Source: Iris pallida
Lineage: Eukaryota; Streptophyta; Magnoliopsida; Asparagales; Iridaceae
DNA length: 64,000 nucleotides
Assembly: GCA_029216955.1 (NCBI GenBank)
Contig: JANAVB010044017.1
Coordinates: forward strand, 1,857,865-1,921,864
Direction of reading: 5' to 3'
Shown: positions 43,524-54,600 of the stretch, in pieces
Position numbering within the stretch: position 1 is the stretch's first letter
Layout of the letters: the number at the start of each line of letters is the position of its first letter
The notes under the pieces: model-generated
The model's input: only the letters and a program-made list of their open reading frames with translations
Database searches by the model: none
Told to the model about the DNA's origin: nothing
Program-made: the position numbers and the translations under genes

Positions 43524-46500
43524 CTAAGGATCAAAAGATAAAATGCCTAGTTCTCGGCAAAGAAAAGAGAAGCGATCTTCCGGGAGAGGCTTAGTGAAAA
43601 TATAGGCTAATTGATAGGTAGTATCAATAAATTCAAGATGGATATCTCCTTTTTGCTGATGGTCACGAAGAAAATGGTGTCTAATTTCAATGTGCTTCGT
43701 ACGTGAGTGACAAATCGGGTTTTTCATGAGATTGATAGAGCTAGTGTTATCACATTTAATAGGGGTGCAAGAATAAGAAATGCCATAATCTAAAAGTGTT
43801 TGTGACATCCAAAGAATTTGTGCACAACAACAACCAGCCGCAATATATTCTGCCTCAGTGGTGGAAAGAGCAACAGAGTTTTGCTTCTTACTAAACCACG
43901 ATACCAAGGACTTCCCGATGAACTGACATGTGCCACTAGTGCTTTTTCGGTCAATCTTGCATCCGGCAAAATCCGCATCCGAAAAGCCGTGAAGCTCAAA
44001 GGATGAGGATTTCGGATATAAACCACGATACCAAGGACTTCCCGATGAACTGACATGTGCCACTAGTGCTTTTTCGGTCAATCTTGCATCCGGCAAAATC
44101 CGCATCCGAAAAGCCGTGAAGCTCAAAGGATGAGGATTTCGGATACCAAAGACCCATGTTAATGGTGCCTTTGAGATAACGAAAAATGCGCTTAACGGCA
44201 CTCAAATGTGATTCCTTTGGATTGGCTTGATATCGTGCACACAAGCAAACACTAAACATGATATCCGGACGGCTAGCCGTTAAATAAAGTAAGCTACCGA
44301 TCATACCTCTATACTTACGAATGTCGACCGATGTGCCATCTTCATCATTGTCAAGCTTGGTCGTTGTAGCCATAGGGGTACTCATTGATTTGGATGAGTC
44401 AAGGTCGAAACACTTGAGGAGGTCCTTTGTATATTTTGCTTGATTGATGAAGGTTCCTTTAGGCCCTTGTTTGATTTGTAACCCCAAGAAGAAGGAGAGT
44501 TCACCCATCATACTCATTTCAAACTCTTCCTGCATAACTTTGGCAAATTCTACACAAATTGTGTTGTTAGTAGAACCAAAAATAATATCATCAACATAAA
44601 TTTGAACCAATAAGAGAGTCCCATCATGTGATTTAATAAAAAGTGTAGTGTCAACTTTTCCCTTTGAAAAATTGTGAGAGACAAGAAAAGAGCTAAGACG
44701 CTCATACTAAGCACGTAGAGCTTGTTTGAGGCCATAAAGGGCTTTATGGAGTTTGAAAACGTGGTTAGGAAATTAAAAATCTTCAAAACCGGGAGGTTGT
44801 TTAACATAAAATTCCTCCTTAATAATACCATTAAGAAAAGCACTCTTAACATCCATTTAAAATAGCTTAAAGTCATTAAAACAAGCAAAGGCACAAAGCA
44901 TACGAATGGATTCAAGACGTACAATCGGAGCATAGGTTTCGTCGTAGTCAATGCCTTCCTCTTGGTTATAGCCTTGAGCAACCAATCGGGCTTTGTTACG
45001 AGTCACTAACCCATCTTCATTTAGCTTGTTGCGAAACACCCATTTAGTTCCAATAATGGGATGATTGCTAGGTTTTGGGACAAGTTCCCAAACCTTGCTT
45101 CGCTCAAATTGATTGAGCTCCTCTTGCATAGCTATCATCCAAAATTCATCAAGAAAAGCATCATGAACATTTTTAGGCTCAATTTGAGAGATAAAAGCCA
45201 CATTGGCACAAAGATCACGAGTGGCGGATCTTGTACTAACACTTGAGGAAGGATCCCCAATGATAAGCTCCTTAGGATGATTGGTGACAAATCTCCATTC
45301 TCTTGGGAGATCCTTTGGAGGAGGCTCGAGAGGAGGAGACTCTTTTGATGGGGTCACAACTTCATTGTTAGATGAAGAAGGACGATCCTCAATAGAGGAG
45401 TTCTCCAACCCAAATGAGATGTCATCAATATCCTCGGAGGAGGAGAATGTAGAAGAGTTGAGTTCGTTAAAAGAGACATTTATTGACTCTTCGATAACAA
45501 GACTTCTTTTATTAAAAACACGAAAACCTTTACTATGAGTAGAGTATCCAAGGAATATCCCTTCATAGGCTTTCTCTTCAAACTTGCCTAGGTTATCCTT
45601 GGTATTCAAAATAAAACAATTGCAACCAAAAACCTTGAAATATTCAATAGAAGGAGTTTTGTTAAACCAAAGCTCATAAGGAGTCTTCTTAGTAATAGGT
45701 CTAATCAAGACTCTATTAATAACATGACACGCCGTATTAACGGCTTCCGCCCAAAAATATTGGGGGAGCTTATATTGGTTTAACATGACCCGGGCCATAT
45801 CGCCAAGGGTTCTATTCTTTCTCTCCACAACACCATTTTGTTGAGGAGTACGGGGACAAGCAAAATCATGTCCAAAACCATTCTTTTCACAAAATCTTTT
45901 GAAATCAACATTATCAAATTCACCTCCATGATCACTCCTAATTTTGTTATTAGAAAAACCTTTCTCATTTTGAACACGTTTACAAAAAGCAACAAATTCA
46001 CGAAAGGTATCACTTTTGCAAGCAAGAAAAATAACCCAAGTAAATCTCGAAAAATCATCAACTAAAACAAAAGCATAAAGTTTGCCACCAAGGCTAGCTA
46101 CTCTACTAGGCCCAAAGAGATCCATATGAATAAGTTGGAGGGGTCTAGAGGTACTCACAGAGTTGATGGATTTGAAGGATGACTTGGTCAACTTACTTTT
46201 CTCGCATTCTTCACATACCATATCCTTTTTGAAAGGGATGCTAGGAAGTCCTCGTACAAGCTTCTTGGAGGCGAGACGAGAGATGGTATCCATGTTGGCG
46301 TGTCCAAGCCTCATGTGCCAAAGCCAACTCTTATCGTTCTTTGTAACTAGGCACCTGTCATTGTTAGTACCTTCAACAAGATAAAGAACATAAATATTAT
46401 TTTCTCTAATGCCTTCATACACAATAGTTCCATTGGAGCTATCGGTAATGTAGCATTTGAGTTTAACAAACTTGATATCATAACCATTATCGGTAAGATG

Positions 46501-46740
46501 GCTAATACTTAAAAGATTGTGCTTGAGATTAGTAATAAGACAAACATTATTAATACAAGGATAAGGAGGAGAACCGATATTACCATTTCCAATAATATAA
46601 CCTTTAAGATTGTTACCGAAGGAGACGTGTCCTTCTTTCTTCATCGATAGCGTTGTAAAAAGTGAAGCATCACCGGTCATGTGCCGTGAACAACCGCTAT
46701 CGAGAATCCATTTGCTTCTAGCATGAGAAGGATTCGTCAC
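43524..46740 (-). pseudogene. C1 pol: protease, integrase, reverse transcriptase, RNase H
   Basis: From about 46,705 leftwards. Protease has WILDSGCSRHMTGD. Pre-integrase has LKHNLLSISHLTDN, LWHMRLGHANMD and CEECEKSKLTKS. The integrase core has LIHMDLFGPSRV, IRSDHGGEFDNV and QQNGVVERKNRTLGDMARVM. RT has WVFRNKLNEDG, KARLVAQGYNQEEGIDYDE and IYVDDIIFGST. RNase H has YRGMIGSLLYLTASRPD, FHGFSDADFAGC-like text, SVALSTTEAEYIAA and HIEIRHHFLRD. The first 627 codons (46,740-44,857) are open. In-frame stops occur at 44,857, about 44,777 and about 44,707, and a 127-bp duplication shifts the frame in RNase H. The domain order protease, integrase, RT, RNase H is that of copia. It is inactive as it stands. 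Confidence 0.95.
43894..44147. repeat. 127-bp tandem duplication in C1 RNase H
   Basis: AACCACGATACCAAGGACTT and the following bases occur at 43,894 and 44,021 almost unchanged. Because 127 is not a multiple of three, the pol frame shifts by one base. Confidence 0.97.
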
Positions 46741-48616
46741 CTACAACATAAGTTGAAGATGAACATTTTGGTACCCATGATCTTATGGGTCCATGAGTGT
46801 TAGTCTTAGGAACCCACTTAAGAACTCTCATGTCAACTTGTTTTCTTGTATAACAAAAGTTAGAAGTGTGACCTACCAAACCACAATAATTGCACATCAA
46901 GGAAGATTTAGAAGAAGAAGTGTGAGTGTTGTGCATGTGTGAGTTACTAGTGTGAGAAGTTCTACCATGAGTGTTATGATGATAGTAAAAAGCATGATGA
47001 GAGGTGTTCTTCTTGACAAAGGGTCCTTTTCTTGTGTTAGAAAAGGAGTTGTGTGTAGTGTTCATGTAATGATTGTGCCTAGCATTGTGATGAGTGTGAG
47101 GGTGTCTTGGAGCATGAATGTGAGTGGTATTCTTATTACCAAAATTCTTACTTCGTGTAAGAAGATCATTATACTTAATAGAGGTGGAATATTCTCTTCT
47201 ATTAGCATCTTGACATTTGCGCATGGCAAATTCATAGGAGCATCTCATGGATTGAATCTCATCATCCTTTTTCTTGATGGTGTTAAGAGATTCTTGAAAT
47301 TTGAGTCGCAAAGACTCTATTTCATCCGTGTCGAAAATAGGAGATTTTCCCTTCACATCAATGATGATGTTTGAGAGCCTCTCTACTTCAAGTTGAAGAG
47401 CCTCAACCTCCTTGAGAGATTTCTTGTATTTATTCCGAACACCTTTGTGTTCATCATGTAATTCAAGAATGGCTTTCTCCAAATCATCATAGGTAAGAGT
47501 GTTTAAAGAAAAATCATCAAGTACCTTATCGGTTGCCATGAGACAGACGTTGGTATTGTGTTTGCACTCCTTGTCGTTGTCGGAGTCGCTTGCATCGCTT
47601 TTACACCAAATGCTAGTGTTGGCGAACTTTCTAGAGGATAAGCTTCCCTTGCTAGGTTTCTCGTACTTGCTTGAGTCTTTTCGTATCATCGGACAATCCC
47701 TCTTGATGTGTCCGGGTCTTCTGCATTGATAGCACGCTGGGTCTTCTTCATTGTCCCGTCTAGAGCGGTTGGCCTTGTTGAACTTTAAGAACTTCCGGAA
47801 GTGCTTAGCTGTGAGAGCTATTTCTTCATCGTCATCCGACTCATTGTCGTCGGAGCTATCCTTGGAGTAGGACCTTGAAGCTTTGAGAGCGAGAGTCTTC
47901 TCTTTTTCTTAGGTCTTCTCCTTCTCCTTCTCTTGAATGGAGGATTCCTCTTGATCTTTCATGTCGAGCTCATGAGTCATTAGCTTACCCATGAGGGTCT
48001 CTAGGTTCATGACGGTTAGATCGTTCCCCTCAATGATTGCGGTAGCTTTAGGACTCCAAGCTTTCGTCAATCCTCTAAGAATTTTCCTTATCTTTTCATG
48101 AACGGGATATTCCTTTCCAAGAGAAGAGAGAGGGTTAATAATGTCACCAAAATGAGTAAACATGCTAGCAATAGATTCATCATGCTTCATTTTAAAAGAC
48201 TCATATTCTTGCGTGAGTCTACTAATCTTGGATTCCTTCACTTGTGAAGTTCCCTCGTGTGTGACTTCAAGTAACTTCCAAATCTCATTGGAAGTCTTGC
48301 AAGTAGAGATCCGGTTGAATTCACTACTGTCAAGGGCACAGTAAAGAGCATTCATTGCCTTGGCATCTCGACAAGCAAGCTTCTTAATGTTTTCGGCAAG
48401 TGTTTCCCGAAGGGTGTCAGAAGCAATATCCTCAATAGCTCTGGAAGGAGTAGGAAGGCCATTTATCACGCAATCCCATAAGTCGAAATCTATGGACTTG
48501 AGATAAATGCCCATCCTAATCTTCCAGTAGTTATAGTTGGTACCATCAAATAGGGGAGGCCTATTTGTGGAGTGTCCCTCATTGTGAAACGTGTTGATGC
48601 TAGGGTTAGAGGCCAT
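46718..48616 (-). pseudogene. C1 gag (nucleocapsid polyprotein) with one stop
   Basis: It starts at the ATG at 48,616, 40 bases from the primer-binding site. Residues 20-200 form the UBN2-type copia gag: LFDGTNYNYWKIRMGIYL, SNEIWKLLEVTHEGTSQV, FGDIINPLSSLGKEY. An in-frame TAA at 47,909-47,911 interrupts a lysine/glutamate-rich stretch. The same frame then continues with a CCHC knuckle (CYQCRRPGHIKRDC, near 47,720), a coiled-coil stretch, a His/Asn/Thr-rich stretch and a second knuckle (CNYCGLVGHTSNFC, near 46,870), and ends at 46,718. A shift of one base separates it from the protease. Gag packages element RNA into virus-like particles in the cytoplasm. Confidence 0.93.
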
Positions 48617-48655
48617 GGATCACTCAAGGGTGTAAAACCAAATCAAGAGAACGAG

Positions 48656-48667
48656 GCTCTGATACCA
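48656..48667 (-). promoter_or_regulatory. Primer-binding site of C1
   Basis: The minus strand reads TGGTATCAGAGC, complementary to the 3' end of plant initiator Met tRNA. It lies two bases from the 5' LTR. Confidence 0.97.
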
Positions 48668-48669
48668 AT

Positions 48670-49963
48670 TGTAGAACCCTAGAGGGGGGGTGAATAGGGA
48701 AATAAAATATAAACTACAACAATTGATGCAATAAAGGCAATTTAAAGTAAAGAGTAGAAAGATCAAACGCAAACGCAAGGATGTATCCTGGTATCCTCTT
48801 TTGAGGCAATCTAGTCCCGGAACTCTCTCCGGCTTTAATCTACTATTATCCAAATAGTACACACGAGTTTGGATCCGAAGAACTCGCCAACTTCAAGACG
48901 AGTTTGGATCCGAAGACTCGCCAACTTCTACATACGAGTTTTCTTACGAAGGCTCGCCAACTTCAAGCAAAAGAGAATGAGAACTTGTTGATCTTCTAAC
49001 ATGTGAAGATCAAAATGTACAACTCTTTAATACTCTAGCACTTTGGGAGAGGATGACAATGAAAAGCTTTAGAGAGTATTAATGGTGGAGCTCTTGGTTG
49101 TTGGAAAATTTATGGAAGAGTTGGTAAGGAAGCTCAAGAGAGAGAGAGAGCTTCCTTTTATAAGAAAACCAAGAGTAGGTGGCATTTAATGCTCTGAAAT
49201 GCAGGCAGAACGGCATGCCGTCTGTATGCCGCGACATACCGCCGGTATGCCGGCCAAATAGTAACGGTCATAATTATGACCGTTCAAGAGCATTAAATGC
49301 GGCCATTAATACGTGTCAGACCAAATCGAAAACTAAGTATTCAAAATTCGGTATACCGCCGGTATGCCAGAGCATACCGCTGATATGCCGATAGAATGTC
49401 ACAGAAAGTTTCGAGCTGCTAGAAACGGCATGCCGCCGGTATGCCGCCGGTATGCCGTAGCATACCGTCGGTATGCCGACAGTTGATCACAGCAACTTTT
49501 GTGTTGCTAAAAACGGCATGCCGCCGGTATGCTGCAGCATGCCGTCGGTATGCCGACATTTCGAGACAGCAACTTTCTAAGTCCAAAAATGGTATACCGC
49601 CGGCATGCCGAAGCATACCGTTGGTATGCCGCTTTTTGTCACAGAAACTTTTCTGGACACGAAAACGGTATACCGCCGGTATGCCGAAGCATACCGTCGG
49701 TATGCCGCTCTGAATGACATATTTTTTCGATTTGTGCTTTTAGTTATCATCCATCCTTTAGTGTTTACAGATATACCTAGACCAGTACAGACACAAGGAC
49801 TCAAAGCAGGAAACGCCGGTAACTGCTACAGTCTTCAAGGAAGAAGGAGGAAGCTCTGGAAGTGAAGAACTCCAAGTAGTACATCTTCTGGGAATATTTG
49901 AATCTGAAGAACAGAAGACTAAACTACGAAGATGCTGTTAATTACTCAAAATAAAATATGCCA
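48670..49963 (-). mobile_element. 5' LTR of copia C1
   Basis: 1,294 bp. On the plus strand it runs from TGTAGAACCCTAG to AAAATATGCCA. It differs from the 3' LTR by scattered substitutions and one 11-base duplication (CCGCCGGTATG at about 49,434). TATA box at 49,156-49,166 (minus). Confidence 0.95.
49200..49712. repeat. Array of palindromic GGTATGCCG units in the C1 5' LTR
   Basis: The same array as at 40,620-41,122, with one expanded unit near 49,427-49,450 and several mutated palindrome arms (for example TATGCTGC, TACCGTTGG). Confidence 0.95.
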
Positions 49964-50009
49964 AGGGGTGGACCCATGCTTCCTCCACCACTGGTGAGGA
50001 CTAAGTATT

Positions 50010-50220
50010 GTTATGCTTCTGGTGCGACGAGTAGACTGTGCTTCTAGAGACGACGGAGCCTCTGTGCTTTCAGGCGACGAGTGAACTTGGCTTCGAATGA
50101 CGACAAGACTTATGTGCCTTTAAAGCAACGATGAAGCTGTGTTTCAGAGCAACAGAGTTACTGTGTTGTAGGCAACGAGCAGGCTTGTGCTTCAGGTTAG
50201 CGAGGTTATTGTGCCTTTGG
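50010..50220. repeat. Short GACGAGTAGACTGTG-type array in the G1 3' LTR
   Basis: About four copies of a unit near 49 bases, related to the E1 minisatellite. The same short array lies at 58,735-58,950. Confidence 0.8.
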
Positions 50221-50764
50221 AGCGGCATGCTGACTTATATTGGGTGCAGTGGCAATTCCCAAGTCTCTTTTAAAGAAATGACTTAAGCTTCTAGATCGAA
50301 GCAGATGACTACATTGTAGGAATAGAGATGGTGTGAACATATCACCATCATGTGCCTCATGTGGACGTATGTAAGTAGCTGTGCCTCTGAACTTTGAAGG
50401 CGTTGGCTTTAGAAGAAAGGGTATAACACCCTTGTGTGTCTGGGGTTTAGCGCAGGCAGGTAGTTGCGCCTCTGGAGTGAAGATATTGGTTTCTGAAGCA
50501 AAAGAAAGGGTGGAGCCTACCACCATCTTGCTTTTGAGGTTGGCGCAGGCGAGTAGCCGTGCCTCTGACTTGAAGGCTTTGGCTTCTGAAGTAAAGAACG
50601 ATAAATACCCGCTCTTTAAGAACTTCTCGCTTAATTACCACTGTAATATAGGGAATTCCAAGGGTCTAAGACTGACACTTGTCGTACTGAGTCTTAGGTT
50701 CATTCTATTAATGTAGGAATTCTGACCGTCGGCCATATGGCGTACACTCTAGGCCATTCTCGGT

Positions 50765-50776
50765 CCTATAAAAAGG
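50765..50776 (+). promoter_or_regulatory. Antisense TATA box of the G1 3' LTR
   Basis: CCTATAAAAAGG on the plus strand, about 60 bases before the ATG of the antisense frame at 50,828. Confidence 0.6.
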
Positions 50777-50827
50777 AAAGTCCTCATCTGAAGAGTCGCT
50801 ATCTTTTTTTTGGCATCCTTCACTACC

Positions 50828-51250
50828 ATGCGAGATCCAAACTTAACTTCGAGCGACGATCGACCATGTATAAGTTGGCTGCTAGTTGAGGCTTTTCTCG
50901 TTCATAGGAGCCATATTCTTATAGAAGAACTCTGTGTAGAAGGAGTCATCGCTGCCCTTAAGGAGTACGTAAATGTCATCCTTAGGGAGTTCAACTCTGG
51001 GCGACGTCTGGGGGATCTTCGAGGTCCTGACGACCTAGGTCATGGGTGGATAGCCAACCCGAAGAGCCATAAGCTTGTGCTATGTCCTTCTCATTCAGGG
51101 CTTCACAACCTGCTGTACTTTTTGAAGGCTCGGGCGAATGGCTGCTTTAGAAAGCTGCTTGCTTTGGCCGAGTGGATGATATGCTTCTGGGAGGCTGCAC
51201 CCATAAAAAGATCAGAATACGCCTCGATGGAGGTCAATCTTTTGGCATGA
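50828..51250 (+). CDS. Antisense ORF within the G1 LTR, unknown protein
   Basis: 140 codons from ATG to TGA, behind a TATA box. Readable words are RPCISWLLVEAFLVHRSHI, LIEELC, GDLRGPDD and GWIANPKSHKLVLC. Broken homologues occur in the two E1 LTRs: 17,480-17,890 and 19,950-20,400, with LLVVDLFV, LVEE and NPKSHRLCSALL. The reading direction is opposite to that of the retrotransposon. I recognise no domain. It may be a real LTR-borne antisense gene or a chance frame in a conserved U3. Because the frame words recur in three copies, I lean slightly towards a former gene. Confidence 0.4.
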   Translation: MRDPNLTSSDDRPCISWLLVEAFLVHRSHILIEELCVEGVIAALKEYVNVILREFNSGRRLGDLRGPDDLGHGWIANPKSHKLVLCPSHSGLHNLLYFLKARANGCFRKLLALAEWMICFWEAAPIKRSEYASMEVNLLA

Positions 51251-51518
51251 TGAAGAAGGGCTACACTTTGACGAAGATCGAATCCCTTGTAGACCCCTCT
51301 AGGCTTTGTCGAATATGTACCAGATCCTTTGTAGATGAACAGAATTAGTCCTCTTTGTGTAGTCTCGATGTATCTATACTAGACTTTGGTAGACGTGACA
51401 CATAATGAACTTCTTTCCATATCCTCTATTTTGTCTTTTTAGCACTTGGGCTGAGCCTTTGTATCATCTACTCTGTGGAAAAGGGATGTCATCAGCTGAG
51501 ATTTTTTATGCTTCTACA

Positions 51519-51532
51519 AGACCCCCTTCAAA
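51519..51532 (-). promoter_or_regulatory. Polypurine tract of G1
   Basis: The minus strand reads TTTGAAGGGGGTCT directly before the LTR start TGTAGAAGC. G2 has the same tract at 60,225. Confidence 0.85.
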
Positions 51533-52437
51533 TTGTCCCAAACTTCAGTCAAGCTCGGGATACTTTGAACAGAAGCATGAACACGTGACAGGATTATACG
51601 AGCTGGGTGATGGCTGGTGTCACGCCTAACTCTTTAGCATTAATTGTCCTGAGCCATCATTTCAGAGCAAGAGCTCCTAATGACTTCTTGATATTGGAGC
51701 CTCTTGCATCTTTGCAGGGATTGCGAATCTCTGAGGAGGTCCAGAGTCACGTTCCTTCGATCACTCGCAGTACTGTCATCTGACATGGATTGGAGCTTTG
51801 GCTTAGCTTGTAAGCTTCCTTCTAACTGACATCTGGCTCGTGCTTGGACCACACGTATAGTCTATATAAAGGACTACCCCTTCCAAGAGAAGACTCAGCT
51901 ACTTCCACAATAGCCTTGCTTACCCGACACTCGACTGCTGAAGACCTTGGAGTTTGCTTAAGGCGGTCGTCGGTGGCAAACCTTTTCATCCGAAAAAGCC
52001 ATATTAGAACTACCATTGGATCTCGAGACGTCCCCACGTTCTGGATGTCATGGGCATCAATAGCGTCTTGGACCTCTGATTACTGAATTTGGATTGCTTA
52101 TCATTCTGAGGAATAGCAAGGCCTACAGCTGTGGTTGCTCCTATGGCCAGCTGGGGAGATAGGAGAGTCATGTGCTGGTCTTCATTCCTGGCTCGGGCTA
52201 GTAGCTGCTTCGGGCAGTGGCTTCCTTTTAACCAGAAAGTGATTGGCTGTCTCACCACCTCGCCCACGCTATTGAGAGCTTGTACTGTGATTTTAGCCTT
52301 TTTGCTTCTGTGTATGTAACTACGAAGAGTCTGTAATAGGTCTTTGTAGCCACATGTTTTTATATATAGATGCTTTCATGTCCCTTTTGCTTTTGTCTTC
52401 AAAATAAAGAAGGAATCTTCACCAGGGATTTGTTTGA
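51533..52437 (+). pseudogene. G1 region between LTR and pol: antisense gene remnant
   Basis: On the plus strand a TATA box TCTATATAAAGG (51,862) is followed by sequence that echoes the antisense unit of the LTR: GGTCGTCGGTGGCAAACC near 51,965, CAGCTGGGGAGATAGG, then AAGAGTCTGTAATAGGTCTT near 52,325, close to words at 17,945 and 20,470. Frames of 60-85 codons exist (51,844 and 52,131), but no domain is seen. I infer that the antisense promoter unit was copied between the LTR and the interior, or that this is a decayed antisense gene as in element A. Confidence 0.45.
51862..51871 (+). promoter_or_regulatory. Antisense TATA box inside G1
   Basis: TCTATATAAAGG on the plus strand, near the end of G1's 3' non-coding zone. 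Confidence 0.55.
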
Positions 52438-52641
52438 CTAGAGGTAATATGGACGTGGTAGGCTTAATCTTTGCCGAAATATAGAACAACAATCTAGAGG
52501 TAATATGGAAGTGAACTATTTTCTAAATTGCCAGAATAACTATAGAGCTGATACGAGAAGAACGACTACTCAGAGATAATGTGGACATGGTAGCCGCATC
52601 TTTCAGGTGTAGAAGAGCAATCCAGAGGTAATATGGACGTG
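52438..52641 (-). repeat. Repeated 18-bp motif after pol in G1
   Basis: On the plus strand, AGAGGTAATATGGACGTG at 52,439, AGAGGTAATATGGAAGTG at 52,496, AGAGATAATGTGGACATG at 52,572 and AGAGGTAATATGGACGTG at 52,623. Spacing is 50-77 bases. They lie right after the pol stop and before the antisense zone. Confidence 0.92.
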
Positions 52642-52747
52642 AAGTGCTTCATCTACTTGAGAGAATATATAGGAGAAAGGGAAATCCCTTACCAGAACTT
52701 ATAGGTACCCATTTCAGGGGTTGTGGGCGCCTATGCTGGTTCCGCCT

Positions 52748-53115
52748 TTAGACGTAATATTTTTTTAGAAACTTACCGTTGATAGGCATCATTAGCAAGT
52801 CACCATTAGGCTTAGCTAGCCGATAAGCACCGTTGGAGTATACCATTTCTATGACGAATGGACCTTCCCACTTGGGCTCGATCTTCGCAGCCGTCTTGTG
52901 AGTCATTACCATCGATCTTCGTACTGCCAAGATGAGGTCACCCACTTGGTATTATCTTTCGTAGACCTTTTTGTTGAAGGCCCCAGAGATGTGGGCTTGG
53001 TAAAGCTCGACCTTTTGCTGTATGAGCAAGCGCTTTTCAACCAGCACTTCTAACTCTTGTAACTACCTTCACTGATTATCTTCTACGGTTAAGCTTATAT
53101 AGGCCACGTTAGCTG
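52748..53115 (-). pseudogene. G1 integrase C-terminal end
   Basis: Only the tail of pol remains. On the minus strand it reads VEDNQ, LQELEVLVEKR, GDLILAVRRSMVMTHK, KWEGPFVIEMVYSNGAYRL and NGKFLKKYYV before the stop. This is the same C-terminal signature as in A and G2. The rest of RT, RNase H and integrase is missing: upstream of about 53,115 the sequence jumps to the region after protease. G1 is therefore a large-deletion derivative. Confidence 0.88.
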
Positions 53116-54600
53116 ACAACATCTTCTTAAAGACTTGACCGGTGTTGGTGTCAAAGTCCCAAGTGGAGGAGTCAGACGAGTGAGAGTGTCTCATGACTTC
53201 TTCCTCTAAGTCTTATGAGGTGGAAGTAGCTATAACGTACCCTAACCCTCGATGAGTACGTTGGTAATAGTTTTGAGCTTTTTTCTTTGGAGCATGAATC
53301 CATGAAAGAAGATGCCGGCCCTTGCCATAATTGAGCCCCTTGTTGTTCTTCGGATCGTAACCCATCTTCTAGATGAGGTTTTTGGCCTGGCAGTGTAGCG
53401 GTAGAACTGCATCTTGCTACTGTCGAGGTCTGGGTCTTCGAGAGTTATTCGCTACGGACGCTCCAATCGACCAAATATGATCGGTTCCTCTTCTTTTTTT
53501 CTGGCTGGAACTACGAAGTAGGTGCCCCGGGCAGGGACAACTCGGCTCACATGGTTGACGGTCGTCACCTGCGTCTGTAGATTACACAGAGAGTTGTCTA
53601 AAAAATATTTGGTGTTCCTGCATGCACTAGAGTAGTTCGAAGACAACTTCCTATTAATAAAATACGATATTTTCCCGAGGGATTACATCGTCGAAAGAGT
53701 GTATCTCCGTGTTAGCACAGACGTAGTCTTCTAGCTCTTCGTCAGTGAGGACTAGAGCTGTTGCAGGAGGAGGATGAGGACGCTTCCCCTTCAGTTTGAC
53801 CACTAAAGGGGCTGTGGTCGCATGCTCCTGCACCTTCGTGGTTGGCCTTGGAGACCTTCGGGGTAGCCTTATTCGTATCGGCTCCTGACCATCTTTTATC
53901 ATCACTGGAGGCGAAGGTGGAGCTCTGCCCCGAAGCTCAATAATGAAAGGTACTGATACTTTGGGAAGCCTTCCTTTTAGTCGAACCTTTAAAGGTTCTT
54001 CGGTCGCTGTTGCACTTTCTATGGCTTTCTCTGCCTCGTCATCAGCATCATTGCTATTGTCATCCCAGGGGATTGACTTATACATATCAGCATCCGAACA
54101 ATAGGCTTAAGTCCTCAGAATGGGTCAATATCAGCAAACTCTATTTTGATGGTCCCATCGCTGGCCACATGCTTTATGTACTGATGGAGGGTGGAAAGGA
54201 CAATCACGTACTCATAGATCCATGGTCGTCCTAGCAGCCTATTGTAGTTTATGTCTGCATCGATGATATAGCAAGTTACTTCTGTATGGAGGTCACTAAT
54301 CTGACACTTTAGGCAAATTTTGCCCAAAGGCTCGCTCTAATTTCCTGTATTAAAGCCGCTGATTGTTGTGTTTGAGGCTGTCAACTGATGCATCAGAATC
54401 TCTAGAGTTTGAAGAAGGTTTCTTGGGATAATACTTAGAGAGGAACCTGGGTCGATGTGGATATGATCGACCTTAATGGCACCGACATACCCTATATAAT
54501 ACAGGGGGCAATTGTGCCGATTATTCTTTAGTAACATATCTTGCTGGGTGAAAGTGATACTGGGAATCACTTCGACCACGCTGTGGCAATGTAGGCAAGC
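53116..54600 (-). pseudogene. G1 protease and following linker
   Basis: On the minus strand, reading from right to left: LLKNNRHNCPLYYIGYVG and VDHIHIDPGSSLSIIPRNLL (the DPGSS is the variant Asp-Ser/Thr-Gly active site of Tat elements), TTISGF, then LGKICLKCQISDLHTEVTCY and NRLLGRPWIYEY. A basic segment follows with VRLKGRLPKV and VKLKGKRPH, ending near 53,654. Then comes PARGTYFVVPARKKEEEPII (53,520-53,600). Stops occur at 54,337 and 54,115 and elsewhere. It is homologous to element A at 32,160-33,290. Confidence 0.82.

Larger units (their letters stand above)
40090..49964 (-). mobile_element. SIRE-like Ty1/copia element C1, nearly complete
   Basis: A 9.9 kb element on the minus strand: 5' LTR (48,670-49,963), primer-binding site, gag, protease-integrase-RT-RNase H, an extra ORF, polypurine tract, 3' LTR (40,091-41,373). 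The LTRs differ by few substitutions plus an 11-base insertion, so it is relatively young. It sits in the G1 3' LTR. GGGGT stands at 40,085-40,089 and 49,965-49,969, and the empty site is seen at 58,694-58,698. One extra A lies between each LTR end and the duplication. Coding damage: a stop in gag, a shift before protease, three stops in RT and a 127-bp duplication in RNase H. Confidence 0.95.
39388..51518 (-). mobile_element. 3' LTR of Tat element G1, split by copia C1
   Basis: The LTR starts TGTTCGACATGAC at 39,388 and ends ATGCTTCTACA at 51,518, followed by the polypurine tract. Without C1 it is about 2,256 bp, close to the 2,480 bp of the E1 LTR. It aligns with 58,004-59,290, the other G1 LTR. 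Sense TATA box at 39,743 (minus), antisense TATA box at 50,765 (plus). A 140-codon antisense frame lies at 50,828-51,250. The five bases before 39,388 (CTTGG) would be the target duplication; the partner lies beyond the window. Confidence 0.88.
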
